Shown: in pieces, positions 17,277-25,246 of the stretch
Layout: every line of letters begins with the position of its first letter
How positions within the stretch are numbered: the first letter of the stretch is position 1
Source: an uncultured Chitinophagaceae bacterium
GTDB lineage: Bacteria > Bacteroidota > Bacteroidia > Chitinophagales > Chitinophagaceae
Length of the DNA stretch: 44,397 nt
Direction: 5' to 3'
Assembly (NCBI GenBank): GCA_903830285.1
Contig: CAIKTE010000027.1
Coordinates: 1 to 44,397, forward strand
Translations under genes and position numbers: made by a program
Notes under the pieces: model-generated
Seen by the model: only the letters and a program-made list of their open reading frames with translations
Database searches by the model: none
What the model was told of the DNA's origin: nothing

Positions 17277-18044
17277 TTAATTTCTCTTCGCAAATCTGCT
17301 CAGCAATTTCAGCATTTCAATGTATAACCAAACAATGGTTACCATCAAACCAAATGCACCATACCACTCCATGTATTTGGGGGCACCTGCATCTGCACCT
17401 TTTTCGATCATATCAAAATCCATGATCAGGTTCAAAGCAGCAATGGCCACAATAAATAAACTGATACCGATACCCAGCAAACTTGAATCGTACATGAAAG
17501 GCATATCAACACCAAACATTCTGAACACCATGGTCAGCAAATAGAAGATACCGATACCCAATGTTGCAGCGAAAAGCATGCTCTTGAATTTTTCTGTTGC
17601 CTTGATCACACGAAAATTATACAATAAGAACATGGCGATAGCAACACCGAAGGTTAAACCAACTGCCTGCATCACCAGACCGGGATAACTTTTAGCGAAC
17701 ATATCATTCATCACGGCAGAGATACCACCAACAAACAGTCCTTCCAGTAAACCGTACAAAGGAGCTATATATGGTGCCCATGTTGGTTTGAAGATGATGG
17801 CAAATGCTGCGATCATTCCACCGAAAATACCCACATACATCAATGTTTGCATTTGTCCGGGATTACCTGTCTGATACAGGTTCCAAGTATAAGTTGCAGC
17901 GCCCATCAGCATCAATAGCATGAAGCCGAATTTATTCATGGTTCCTCTTACACTCATCACCCCTTGTAATTCTGCATTACGTGTGGCTGATGCGTTGAAT
18001 ATCTTTTCTGTCAATGTTGGATTTCCTGATTGAAATAATGCCAT
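17277..18044 (-). CDS. Bax inhibitor-1/YccA family membrane protein
   Basis: A 255-residue protein with about seven transmembrane spans. After a polar N-terminus (FQSGNPTLTEKIFN), the spans begin at about residue 38 (FGFMLLMLMGAATYTWN). The C-terminal half has the acidic-residue pattern of the BI-1 family (LNLIMDFDMIEKGADAGAP, then EWYGAFGLMVTIVWLYIEML). Bacterial homologues such as YetJ are pH-sensitive calcium leak channels; others interact with proteases. Monocistronic by its own terminator. Physiological role here is unknown. Confidence 0.88.
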   Translation of the reverse strand: MALFQSGNPTLTEKIFNASATRNAELQGVMSVRGTMNKFGFMLLMLMGAATYTWNLYQTGNPGQMQTLMYVGIFGGMIAAFAIIFKPTWAPYIAPLYGLLEGLFVGGISAVMNDMFAKSYPGLVMQAVGLTFGVAIAMFLLYNFRVIKATEKFKSMLFAATLGIGIFYLLTMVFRMFGVDMPFMYDSSLLGIGISLFIVAIAALNLIMDFDMIEKGADAGAPKYMEWYGAFGLMVTIVWLYIEMLKLLSRFAKRN

Positions 18045-18103
18045 AGGTTTATTTTTTTATAGGTGTAAAGTTAAAAATATTGAGCTGATAAAAACAGTTA
18101 AAA

Positions 18104-18955
18104 TTATTGCAGTGGTTTTAATCCCGGATAATGATCCACTGTTTCAAAAACATAATTAGGATTGCTTTTCAACAGCATTATAAATTTTGCTAAAGAATCT
18201 GTAAAGTTTCTGTCCTGAAACATTCTGTCATGCGATAGTATGACAATATGATTTGCTGTTCTTGTATCATTTCTGGCAAAAGCACTATCCACCATCGCCC
18301 GCATTTTTTCGGGTGTTTGAACAGGATGCGCATTCTTATGTTTGAAAGACCATTCCACATCCCATCCTATCACATTATATCCTGCCTGATCCAATTGAAC
18401 ACATACCGGTTTCACCAGTCCTGAAGCTTTGATCTCATTTTTTAAAACAAAAGCCCTGTTGCCGGGAAGGCGGATAATTTTATAGGGAATATTCAGGAAT
18501 GTTTGTGTCTTTAAAAAATCCTGTAAAGCCATCTCGGGATGATGATAGAAATAAATATAATGCCCGTTGGCATGCGTAAAGCTGTGATTACATAATAGGG
18601 TTTGCGGATAACCACTGCGAACCTTGTCAACATCATCCTGCAAAGTTTTTGTATAAGCATGCATGCCCACCATGAAAAAACTGGCTTTTACTCCTAGTTG
18701 TTTGCAGGTTTCGAATACTGCATTTGTTCCGTTTTGAGGACCATCATCAAATGTTAAATAAATGTATTGTTTGCTATTGTCGTACAGGATAGGACTTTGC
18801 ACGGATTGCCTTACTGTATCTGCTGCAGATGTTTCTGTAACTGTATGCTGATCCTTATCCGAACTGCTGTTACAGGCGGCCATTGAATTAAAAAAAAACA
18901 ACAACCATGCTGTGATGACCATCATACTAATTTTATTCTTCATCGTATTCATCAA
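18104..18955 (-). CDS. Polysaccharide deacetylase family lipoprotein (NodB domain, CE4)
   Basis: A 283-residue protein. The N-terminus has a hydrophobic stretch and a lipobox-like NSMAAC, with lipidation expected at Cys28. A second in-frame ATG (18943, residue 5) is also possible. NodB motifs: TFDDGP at residues 68-73 (Asp70, Asp71) and HSFTH at 124-128, the metal-binding triad of CE4 esterases. Later motifs are GNRAF and a C-terminal ILSHDRM segment. The family removes N-acetyl groups from chitin, peptidoglycan or other glycans. Expected location is the envelope, facing the periplasm or the surface. The gene stands alone, divergent from korA. Confidence 0.87.
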   Translation of the reverse strand: MMNTMKNKISMMVITAWLLFFFNSMAACNSSSDKDQHTVTETSAADTVRQSVQSPILYDNSKQYIYLTFDDGPQNGTNAVFETCKQLGVKASFFMVGMHAYTKTLQDDVDKVRSGYPQTLLCNHSFTHANGHYIYFYHHPEMALQDFLKTQTFLNIPYKIIRLPGNRAFVLKNEIKASGLVKPVCVQLDQAGYNVIGWDVEWSFKHKNAHPVQTPEKMRAMVDSAFARNDTRTANHIVILSHDRMFQDRNFTDSLAKFIMLLKSNPNYVFETVDHYPGLKPLQ

Positions 18956-19063
18956 CTCTTTCTTTGCGAAAATTGAAGACGCAAGATATGTGCCTGAATT
19001 AATTTTATAGCATTATTTCTGATAAAAATAAAACTACGGTGTTCAACCAATGGTCCATCTTCT

Positions 19064-19071
19064 TACCTTTG
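19064..19071 (+). promoter_or_regulatory. Bacteroidota -7 box (TACCTTTG) for the 2-oxoacid oxidoreductase gene
   Basis: Exact TAnnTTTG, 22 nt before the ATG at 19094. Upstream at roughly the right spacing there is only a partial -33 match. Confidence 0.5.
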
Positions 19072-19093
19072 CAAACTATAATAAATACTTGCC

Positions 19094-20941
19094 ATGAGCA
19101 TTAATGAAACAGTTCTACAGGATGTAGTGATAAAATTTGCAGGAGACAGCGGAGACGGAATGCAATTGACCGGAACACAGTTCACCAATAACACAGCTTT
19201 AATGGGTATTGACCTTGCCACTTTTCCGGATTTTCCGGCTGAGATCCGTGCCCCGATAGGAACTGTGGCGGGTGTGAGTGGTTATCAGTTACACTTTTCT
19301 TCCAACAAAGTATATACACCCGGAGATATCGCCGATGTGCTGGTAGCTATGAATGCTGCAGCTTTGAAAGTGAATCTGAAGAGTATCAAACCGGGCGGAA
19401 AGATCATCGCCAATATTGATGGTTTTGATGCCAAGAACCTGCGTTTGGCTAATTATCCCGAAGGCGTTAATCCATTGGAAGATGGCAGTCTGGATAGTTA
19501 CGAAGTGATCAAGATAGATGTGACCAAATTAACACGCGAATCTTTGAAAGATTTTACCGATCTGGGTGTTAAAGAAAGAGACCGTGCAAAGAACATGTTT
19601 GTACTGGGCTTTATTTACTGGATGTATAACAGAACTTTGGATACTACTATCGACTTTCTGAAAGAAAAATTCGGCAAAAAACCTACCATTTTCGAAAGTA
19701 ATGTAAGGGTATTGCAGGCCGGCTACAATTACGGAGATACCACAGAAACTTTTACTACCAGATATACTATCGAGAAAGCAAAATTACCTTCAGGATTGTA
19801 TAGAAATATCATGGGTAATGCAGCTTTGGCAATGGGTCTGGTAGCTGCCGGAGAAAAAAGCGGATTAACCTTATTCTTAGGTTCATATCCTATTACCCCT
19901 GCTACCGATATTTTGCAGGATCTGAGTAAATACAAAGCATTTGGTGTAAAAACATTTCAGGCTGAAGATGAGATCGCTGCCATCACTTCTGCCATCGGCG
20001 CAAGCTATGGTGGGTTGTTGGGCATCACTACCACTTCAGGTCCGGGCATGGCATTGAAGGCAGAAGCCATGGGATTGGCAGTAATGCTGGAAATTCCTTT
20101 GGTGATCGTGAATGTACAACGTGGCGGTCCTTCAACAGGTTTGCCAACCAAAACAGAGCAAAGTGATCTGATGCAGGCATATTATGGTAGAAACGGCGAA
20201 TGCCCGATGCCAGTGATTGCATCTTCAACTCCGAGCGACTGTTTCGAAGTAGCTTATGAAGCTAGTAGAATTGCAGTACAACATATGACCCCTGTTATTT
20301 TATTGACAGATGGATATATTGCCAATGGTGCCGAACCATGGAAATACCCTGCAGCAAAAGACTTGCAGCCTATTGAAGTGAAGTTTAAAACCACTCTGGA
20401 CGAAGGGGAAGAAAAATTCATGCCATACAAACGCGATGAAAAATTAGCACGTCCATGGGCTGTTCCCGGAACAAAGGGATTTGAACATCGTATTGGCGGT
20501 TTGGAAAAACAAGACATTACCGGAAATATCAGTTACGATACCGATAACCATCAGCATATGGTTAAAACAAGGCAGGCCAAGGTTGATAAAGTGGCCGACT
20601 ATATTCCATTACAAACGCTAGATAGTGGTGCCGAAAAAGGAAAAGTATTGGTGATCGGTTGGGGTTCTACTTATGGTGCGATCAAAAGTGCCGTATTGGA
20701 ATTGCAAGCTGAAGGACATGCAGTAAGTCATGCACATATTCGTTATATCCGTCCATTCCCTAAAAATCTGGGAGACATCATTAAGAATTTCGACAAGGTA
20801 TTGATCCCCGAGATCAATAACGGTCAATTGGTAAAGATCATTCGCGACCTGTATTTTGTTGATGCACAGGCTTACAATAAAATAATGGGAATTCCTATTA
20901 CCAAAGGAGAGTTGATTGACGTGATCAAAAAGATGCTCTAA
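19094..20941 (+). CDS. korA: 2-oxoacid:acceptor oxidoreductase, alpha subunit with fused gamma domain
   Basis: A 615-residue protein. Residues 1-190 are the gamma domain (KFAGDSGDGMQLTGTQF; PAEIRAPIGTVAGVSGYQ). Residues about 220-480 are the pyrimidine-binding alpha domain with YPITPATD, a TTTSGPGMALK loop and QRGGPSTGLPTKTEQSD. The C-terminal domain (VLVIGWGSTYGAI; HIRYIRPFPKN) completes the subunit. With a beta subunit that binds thiamine diphosphate and a 4Fe-4S cluster it oxidises 2-oxoglutarate (or a similar acid) with ferredoxin. In many Bacteroidota the beta gene follows directly; here a strong terminator and a decayed toxin pair follow instead. 2-Oxoglutarate as substrate is the usual choice but is not proved by sequence. 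Confidence 0.9.
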   Translation: MSINETVLQDVVIKFAGDSGDGMQLTGTQFTNNTALMGIDLATFPDFPAEIRAPIGTVAGVSGYQLHFSSNKVYTPGDIADVLVAMNAAALKVNLKSIKPGGKIIANIDGFDAKNLRLANYPEGVNPLEDGSLDSYEVIKIDVTKLTRESLKDFTDLGVKERDRAKNMFVLGFIYWMYNRTLDTTIDFLKEKFGKKPTIFESNVRVLQAGYNYGDTTETFTTRYTIEKAKLPSGLYRNIMGNAALAMGLVAAGEKSGLTLFLGSYPITPATDILQDLSKYKAFGVKTFQAEDEIAAITSAIGASYGGLLGITTTSGPGMALKAEAMGLAVMLEIPLVIVNVQRGGPSTGLPTKTEQSDLMQAYYGRNGECPMPVIASSTPSDCFEVAYEASRIAVQHMTPVILLTDGYIANGAEPWKYPAAKDLQPIEVKFKTTLDEGEEKFMPYKRDEKLARPWAVPGTKGFEHRIGGLEKQDITGNISYDTDNHQHMVKTRQAKVDKVADYIPLQTLDSGAEKGKVLVIGWGSTYGAIKSAVLELQAEGHAVSHAHIRYIRPFPKNLGDIIKNFDKVLIPEINNGQLVKIIRDLYFVDAQAYNKIMGIPITKGELIDVIKKML

Positions 20942-20960
20942 AATTTCTTTCTATATTTTT

Positions 20961-21000
20961 AAAAAGGAAGGCAGACTTTTAAAAGTCTGCCTTCCTTTTT
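20961..21000 (+). terminator. Long perfect palindromic terminator after korA
   Basis: A perfect 40-nt palindrome centred at 20980/20981, with GGAAGGCAGACTTTT in its left half, followed by more T. It starts 19 nt after the korA stop. A run of T before it means it could act in both directions. Confidence 0.9.
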
Positions 21001-21159
21001 TGTTTTATGCGATCCCTGTTCTTGCAAATGCCTTCCAATTGGCGGCTTAATAGCTGCTGGATTACTACCGGAACTTAGTATAAAACAGAAGAAATCCATC
21101 AATAACAGGCTTTTAACCTATATATAAACTACATCTTATAAATAGTGGGTCATATGTAG

Positions 21160-21201
21160 CTTATATGAGGCTTATATGTGGCTTATATATGGCTTATGTC
21201 C
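21160..21201. repeat. 11-bp tandem repeat
   Basis: Three full units, CTTATATGAGG-like, at 21160-21170, 21171-21181 and 21182-21192 with one or two changes each, and a partial fourth unit to 21201. A related partial unit precedes them. The stretch 21001-21258 contains no gene that I can support; it holds this repeat and an AGGAGGTGA sequence at 21222-21230. Confidence 0.75.
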
Positions 21202-21258
21202 GAATCAGACAGGTCAATTATAGGAGGTGACTGGTTAAAATAATTACACTAAATTTGA

Positions 21259-21579
21259 GTACTGCAAAAAATAAATACCATATTATTATCTATTCAACAA
21301 CAAGTACAAATAACTGTACCTGATGCAACAGTTTTGTTATTTGGCAGCAGAGCTAATAGTACAGCAAATGAAGAAAGTGATTGGGATATACTGATATTAC
21401 TTAAGCAACCGGTAAGCAAACAATTAAAAAGAAAACTACAGGATATTATTTTCCCTTACAGCGTTCAGTTAGGTGCTTTTATAAATCTATTAATTGTTTG
21501 GGAACAAGACTGGCTTAATAACCCTTCCTATTATTCTTTACAGCAAACGATACAACCAAGTGCTTTTTTACAACCATGA
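21259..21579 (+). pseudogene. MNT-type nucleotidyltransferase domain protein, no usable start codon
   Basis: The open frame from 21259 gives 106 residues with the normal layout of minimal nucleotidyltransferases: an N-terminal helix, then VPDATVLLFGSRANSTANEESDWDILIL, holding the G-S-R-A and S-D-W-D catalytic motifs, and a C-terminal EWEQ-like segment (VWEQDWLNNPSYYS). Family members are antitoxins of HEPN toxins, which they AMPylate. No ATG or GTG begins the frame; the first candidates are a CTG at 21262 or a TTG at 21334, which would cut off the first helix. Its partner gene overlaps by 4 nt (ATGA) and is broken, so loss of the start fits general decay. A rare start codon cannot be excluded. 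Confidence 0.7.
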
Positions 21580-21958
21580 GCAATAAGGAAGCCTCTATTC
21601 GATTAAAAATAGCAAAAGCAATATCTCTTCTTACTGAAGTTGATGTGCTTATGCAGCATCAATTTTATGCAACGGCTGTTAACAGGCTTTATTATGCCTG
21701 CTTTCATGCTACCAAAGCTTGTTGCTTACCAAAGATTTAATACCTAAAACACATAGCGGCGTTGTTGCCATGCTGCACCAACATTTTGTGCAATCCAATA
21801 TATTTGATGCAGATCAAGCGGCATTTTTCAGCAGGCTGATGCAGGAAAGAATGGAAGATGATTATGGCGATTTTATTATTTAAGAAGAAACGGATGTATT
21901 GGAATTTGTGCAACCGGCCAAAGCATATATTGCTTATATAGAAACGTTACTGCCTTAA
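21576..21958 (+). pseudogene. HEPN-domain protein (toxin-type partner), broken by a frameshift and a stop
   Basis: From ATG 21576 the frame reads MSNKEASIRLKIAKAISLL and reaches the HEPN signature NRLYYACFHATKA (Arg-x6-His), then shifts near 21720 and ends at 21738-21740. One base missing in that spot explains it: the frame starting at 21722 continues the protein with LLTKDLIPKTHSGVV and a normal HEPN C-terminus, ending at 21956-21958. A second lesion is an in-frame TAA at 21881-21883 within DFII-EETDV. Intact relatives are ribonuclease toxins of HEPN/MNT modules. Two independent lesions make it a pseudogene rather than a single read error. Confidence 0.85.
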
Positions 21959-22192
21959 AAAATTCAACGAAATAAAAGAAAAGACTTGATCAAATTTTCT
22001 CCTCGACTTCATGGGATTTTAAGCAGCCCTCTCAAGATTAATAATAAAGCCAGTATCCAATCGGTTAAAACGAAAAGTTTACATACTCTAAATTAACTGG
22101 CAGGTGTTTTATTAAATACTCCATTGGCCAAAATCTTCTTTAAAGAATCATTCTTTTTCCTATATTGAATCCTTTATACCAAAACTAACACC

Positions 22193-23506
22193 ATGAGAAA
22201 AGCAATTTTTTTAGTTACCCTGCTTTGGATGATCTGCTGCAATACACAGGCACAGGAAAAACCAACAGCATTTACAGGTGCATTGATCTATCCGGTTACC
22301 GGAGCACCGATTCAAAACGGCGTATTGATTGTACAGAACGGAAAGATCCTTTCTGTGGGTGGCGCCGACAGTAAAATACCGGCAGATGCCATCGTGACTG
22401 ATGTGAAAGGAAAAGTGATCATGCCCGGTGTGGTGGATACACATTCACATCTTGGCGGTCCCGAAGGAGGCGATAATTCATCTGCATTGAATCCCGATAC
22501 CAGAGCATTCGATGCGATCAATCCAACCAGCGACGGATTTAAAAAAGCATTGGCTGGAGGTATTACCACCATTAATATCATGCCTGGAAGCGGACACCTG
22601 ATGAGTGGTCAGACAGTCTATGTAAAAATGCGTGAAGCTAAAGTGATGGAAGACCTGATCATCGTAAATGAAAAAGGGGTGTATGGTGGTATGAAAATGG
22701 CCAACGGAACAAATCCCATGCGGGGCACGGCAGGTTTTCCAGGCACCAGAGCTAAGAGTGCGGCAATGGATAGAGAGCTCTATGTAAAAGCACAGGAGTA
22801 TAAAAAGAAAATTGAAAAAGCAGGAAAGGATTCTTCCAAACTTCCGGAAAGAGACCTGCGATTAGAACCATTGGTAGAAGTATTGAATGGCAAACGTGTG
22901 GTGCATTTTCATTCGCATAAAGAGAATGATATTTTAACTGCTATCCGTTTATCAAAAGAATTCGGATTCAGAATGGTCTTGCATCATTTATCTGAGGGAT
23001 GGAAAGTAGCAGATGAAATTGCCAAAGCTGGTATTCCCTGCTCGGTGATCGTTGTAGAATCTCCGGGTGGAAAATTAGAAGCGATGGATATTTCATGGAC
23101 CACTCCGGCAACATTAGCGAATGCTGGAGTATTGGTTAGTTTTCATACGGATGATGGTGTTACTGATTCCCGTTTTTTAATTCGTGGTGCTGCATTATCG
23201 GTTAAAGCAGGAATGAGCCGGCAAAAAGCAATGGAAGCATTAACGATCAATGGTGCAAAAATGCTGGACCTGTCGAGCAGAGTGGGTTCTTTGGAATCAG
23301 GAAAAGATGCGGACTTTATTATTTTATCGGGCGATCCGTTCAGTGTGTATTCCAAAGTGGAACAAACATGGGTGGAAGGAAAAAAACGTTTTGATCTTTC
23401 CAATCCTGTTGATAAGGCTTTTGCTGTTGGAGGATACCATGCGTATTCTGCAGACCGTGCAGAATATGACGATAATGACGGAGACGATAGAGACGGTAAT
23501 CAATAA
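22193..23506 (+). CDS. Exported amidohydrolase (imidazolonepropionase-like family)
   Basis: A 437-residue amidohydrolase with a signal peptide (MRKAIFLVTLLWMICCNTQA). Metal ligands are visible: His84-x-His86 in VDTHSHLGG, histidines at 238-242 (HFHSH), His264/His265 in LHHLSEGW and Asp320 in FHTDDG. The C-terminal block (MLDLSSRVGSLESGKDADFII) is the usual family end, followed by a short acidic tail rich in Asp. Substrate is unknown; family members hydrolyse cyclic amides or dipeptides. It is followed after 22 nt by a paralogue that lacks all of these ligands, with which it may form a pair. Confidence 0.88.
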   Translation: MRKAIFLVTLLWMICCNTQAQEKPTAFTGALIYPVTGAPIQNGVLIVQNGKILSVGGADSKIPADAIVTDVKGKVIMPGVVDTHSHLGGPEGGDNSSALNPDTRAFDAINPTSDGFKKALAGGITTINIMPGSGHLMSGQTVYVKMREAKVMEDLIIVNEKGVYGGMKMANGTNPMRGTAGFPGTRAKSAAMDRELYVKAQEYKKKIEKAGKDSSKLPERDLRLEPLVEVLNGKRVVHFHSHKENDILTAIRLSKEFGFRMVLHHLSEGWKVADEIAKAGIPCSVIVVESPGGKLEAMDISWTTPATLANAGVLVSFHTDDGVTDSRFLIRGAALSVKAGMSRQKAMEALTINGAKMLDLSSRVGSLESGKDADFIILSGDPFSVYSKVEQTWVEGKKRFDLSNPVDKAFAVGGYHAYSADRAEYDDNDGDDRDGNQ

Positions 23507-23528
23507 AATCATCAACAAAAATAATTAC

Positions 23529-24737
23529 ATGAAAAAAATATTCATACAAGTTTTTGCTTTCATCAGTTTACCATGTTTTATCATGGCACAAACTGCGATC
23601 AAAGCAGAAATGATCTACACTGTTAGCGGTGCAGCGATCAAAGACGGGGTCATCTTAATTAAAGACGGAAAAATTGAAGCAGTAGGAACTGCAAAAGAAA
23701 TATCTATTCCTGCAGGATACAAAATAACAGAAGCAAAAATTGTTTCACCGGGATTGATCGATGCAAGAAGTGTTGTAGGCTTATCGGGTGCATTGAATAT
23801 TCCTACCGATCAGGATCAACTGGAAAAATCATCACCTATTCAACCCGAACTGCGTGCAATTGATGCATACAATACCGAAGAGAAACTAGTAAAGTATGTG
23901 CGTGATAATGGCGTTACAGTTTTGCATACAGGACATGGGATCGGCGCATTGGTAAGCGGACAAACCATGATCGTAAAAACAAAACCCGGAACTGTTGATC
24001 AGGTAACATTGGTACCAACAGCAATGCTGGCAATGACGATCGGTCCTTCTGTGCAAAGCAATTTCACTTCTCCTGGTACAAAAGCAAAACAGATCGCGAT
24101 GCTGCGCACGGAACTGATCAAGGCACAAACCTATCTCAGCAAACAAAATGATAAAGACACGAGCAAGAGACCGGCAATGGATCTGAAGATGGATATGCTG
24201 GGTAAATTATTGAAAGGTCAGGTGAAAGCATTAATCACAGTAAATGCTTCCAATGATATCATGAGTGCGATCCGTTTGTCGAAAGAATTTAATTTCAAAT
24301 TAGTGATCGATGGCGCTGCTGAAGCATACAGATTGATAGATGAAATAAAAGCAGCGAACGCTGAAGTAATATTGCATGCAACCATGGCGCGTAATGGCGG
24401 TGATATGGTGAACATGACAAGAGAAAGTGCAGCCATATTAACGAAGGCAGGGATCTCTGTTTCTATTGAAACAGGTTTTGAAGGATATGTTCCTAAAACA
24501 AGGGTATTGCTGTATGAAGCAGCAATGGCTGTAAGAGAAGGATTGGCTTATGAAGACGGATTTAAAGTGATCACCCTCAACCCGGCAAAATTATTAGGCA
24601 TTGATAAAAGAGTAGGCAGTATAGAAAAAGGAAAAGACGCAGATCTTGTTTTATATAACGGAGATCCATTTGAATACCTGACCAGTGTTTGCAAAGTGAT
24701 GATCGATGGCGAATGGGTGAGTGATAATTGTAAATAA
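23529..24737 (+). CDS. Amidohydrolase-like protein lacking the metal ligands (probable pseudoenzyme partner)
   Basis: A 402-residue protein, start at 23529 chosen for its signal peptide (MKKIFIQVFAFISLPCFIMA); the frame is open back to 23250 inside the preceding gene. It aligns with the previous protein throughout (SGQTMIVK vs SGQTVYVK; AIRLSKEFNF vs AIRLSKEFGF; the same ending). Every catalytic motif is altered: DTHSH is DARSV (78-82), HFHSH is ITVNA, LHHLSE is IDGAAE, and HTDDG is ETGFE. The open frame is intact, so it is under selection as protein. It may be a structural or regulatory subunit of the active paralogue. A strong terminator follows. Confidence 0.85.
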   Translation: MKKIFIQVFAFISLPCFIMAQTAIKAEMIYTVSGAAIKDGVILIKDGKIEAVGTAKEISIPAGYKITEAKIVSPGLIDARSVVGLSGALNIPTDQDQLEKSSPIQPELRAIDAYNTEEKLVKYVRDNGVTVLHTGHGIGALVSGQTMIVKTKPGTVDQVTLVPTAMLAMTIGPSVQSNFTSPGTKAKQIAMLRTELIKAQTYLSKQNDKDTSKRPAMDLKMDMLGKLLKGQVKALITVNASNDIMSAIRLSKEFNFKLVIDGAAEAYRLIDEIKAANAEVILHATMARNGGDMVNMTRESAAILTKAGISVSIETGFEGYVPKTRVLLYEAAMAVREGLAYEDGFKVITLNPAKLLGIDKRVGSIEKGKDADLVLYNGDPFEYLTSVCKVMIDGEWVSDNCK

Positions 24738-24760
24738 ATGTATCCTTAAAATATGGAAAG

Positions 24761-24789
24761 CTGCAAATTGATATTTGCAGTTTTTTTTA
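24761..24789 (+). terminator. Rho-independent terminator after the amidohydrolase pair
   Basis: Stem CTGCAAAT (24761-24768) with ATTTGCAG (24773-24780), loop TGAT, followed by eight T and more T. The T-run overlaps the stop codon of the convergent HxlR gene. Confidence 0.9.
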
Positions 24790-25137
24790 TTTTCCTAAAA
24801 CAACTTTTCGGTGCTTGATACCCCAGTTCTGTAAATTATCTACCAGATCCTGCAATGTTTCGGCATGTGGTGTTGCAGAGTATTCTATACTTACAGGCAA
24901 TGTATCATAGACCTGCCGAACGATCAGTTTATGTTCTTCCAGTTCTTTCAATTCTTTTGACAGCATCCTGGGAGAAATGCTTCCTATTTGCCGTTGAATA
25001 TCTTTAAATCGTTTGTTTCCTGCCCAAATGGCAATAATGATCTGCAGTTTCCATTTACTGCTCACTACATCCAATGCATCTCTTACCGCGGAGAGAGATT
25101 TCTTGCAGGCGTGATGTTCTTTATTGTTTACAGGCAT
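24787..25137 (-). CDS. HxlR family transcriptional regulator
   Basis: A 116-residue winged-helix protein. Near the N-terminus a Cys (HHACKKSL, Cys11) lies where the redox-sensing Cys of YodB/HypR-type members sits. The core reads DVVSSKWKLQIIIAIW, then RFKDIQRQIGSISPRMLSKELKELEEHKLI, the typical HTH and wing of this family. HxlR proteins often sense electrophiles or aldehydes and repress oxidoreductase genes. Here the gene is divergent from a nitroreductase, with an inverted repeat and two -7 boxes between them, so it probably represses both itself and the neighbour. Confidence 0.92.
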   Translation of the reverse strand: MPVNNKEHHACKKSLSAVRDALDVVSSKWKLQIIIAIWAGNKRFKDIQRQIGSISPRMLSKELKELEEHKLIVRQVYDTLPVSIEYSATPHAETLQDLVDNLQNWGIKHRKVVLGK

Positions 25138-25159
25138 ATCGTTATTATTAATTAGTTGG

Positions 25160-25190
25160 TATACTTTAGTATATCGGTAACAAAAGTATA
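25160..25190. promoter_or_regulatory. Probable HxlR operator: inverted repeat between divergent genes
   Basis: TATACTTTAGT at 25160-25170 and ACAAAAGTATA at 25180-25190 are inverted copies matching at 10 of 11 positions, with a 9-bp spacer. The right arm contains the minus-strand -7 box of the regulator gene, so binding would block it directly. The arm shape (TACT...AGTA) resembles operators of the YodB-type HxlR regulators. Confidence 0.65.
25181..25188 (-). promoter_or_regulatory. -7 box (TACTTTTG) for the HxlR gene
   Basis: Exact TAnnTTTG on the minus strand, 43 nt before the ATG at 25137, lying inside the right arm of the inverted repeat. Confidence 0.5.
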
Positions 25191-25202
25191 GTTAATATGG
25201 AT

Positions 25203-25210
25203 TAGTTTTG
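25203..25210 (+). promoter_or_regulatory. -7 box (TAGTTTTG) for the nitroreductase gene
   Basis: Exact TAnnTTTG on the plus strand, 36 nt before the ATG at 25247. The inverted repeat 25160-25190 covers the place where its -33 element should be. Confidence 0.5.
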
Positions 25211-25246
25211 TGAAATAATACATTTAAACAAGAAAAATAATAAAAG

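Noticed and set aside
21222-21230. AGGAGGTGA, a perfect Shine-Dalgarno-like sequence
   Set aside because: No start codon in the nucleotidyltransferase frame is at a suitable distance, and Bacteroidota do not normally use this signal; it may be a chance match or a relic of transferred DNA.
23250-23528. An upstream start for the second amidohydrolase within the first
   Set aside because: The extension is an out-of-frame reading of the preceding gene; the signal peptide begins at 23529.
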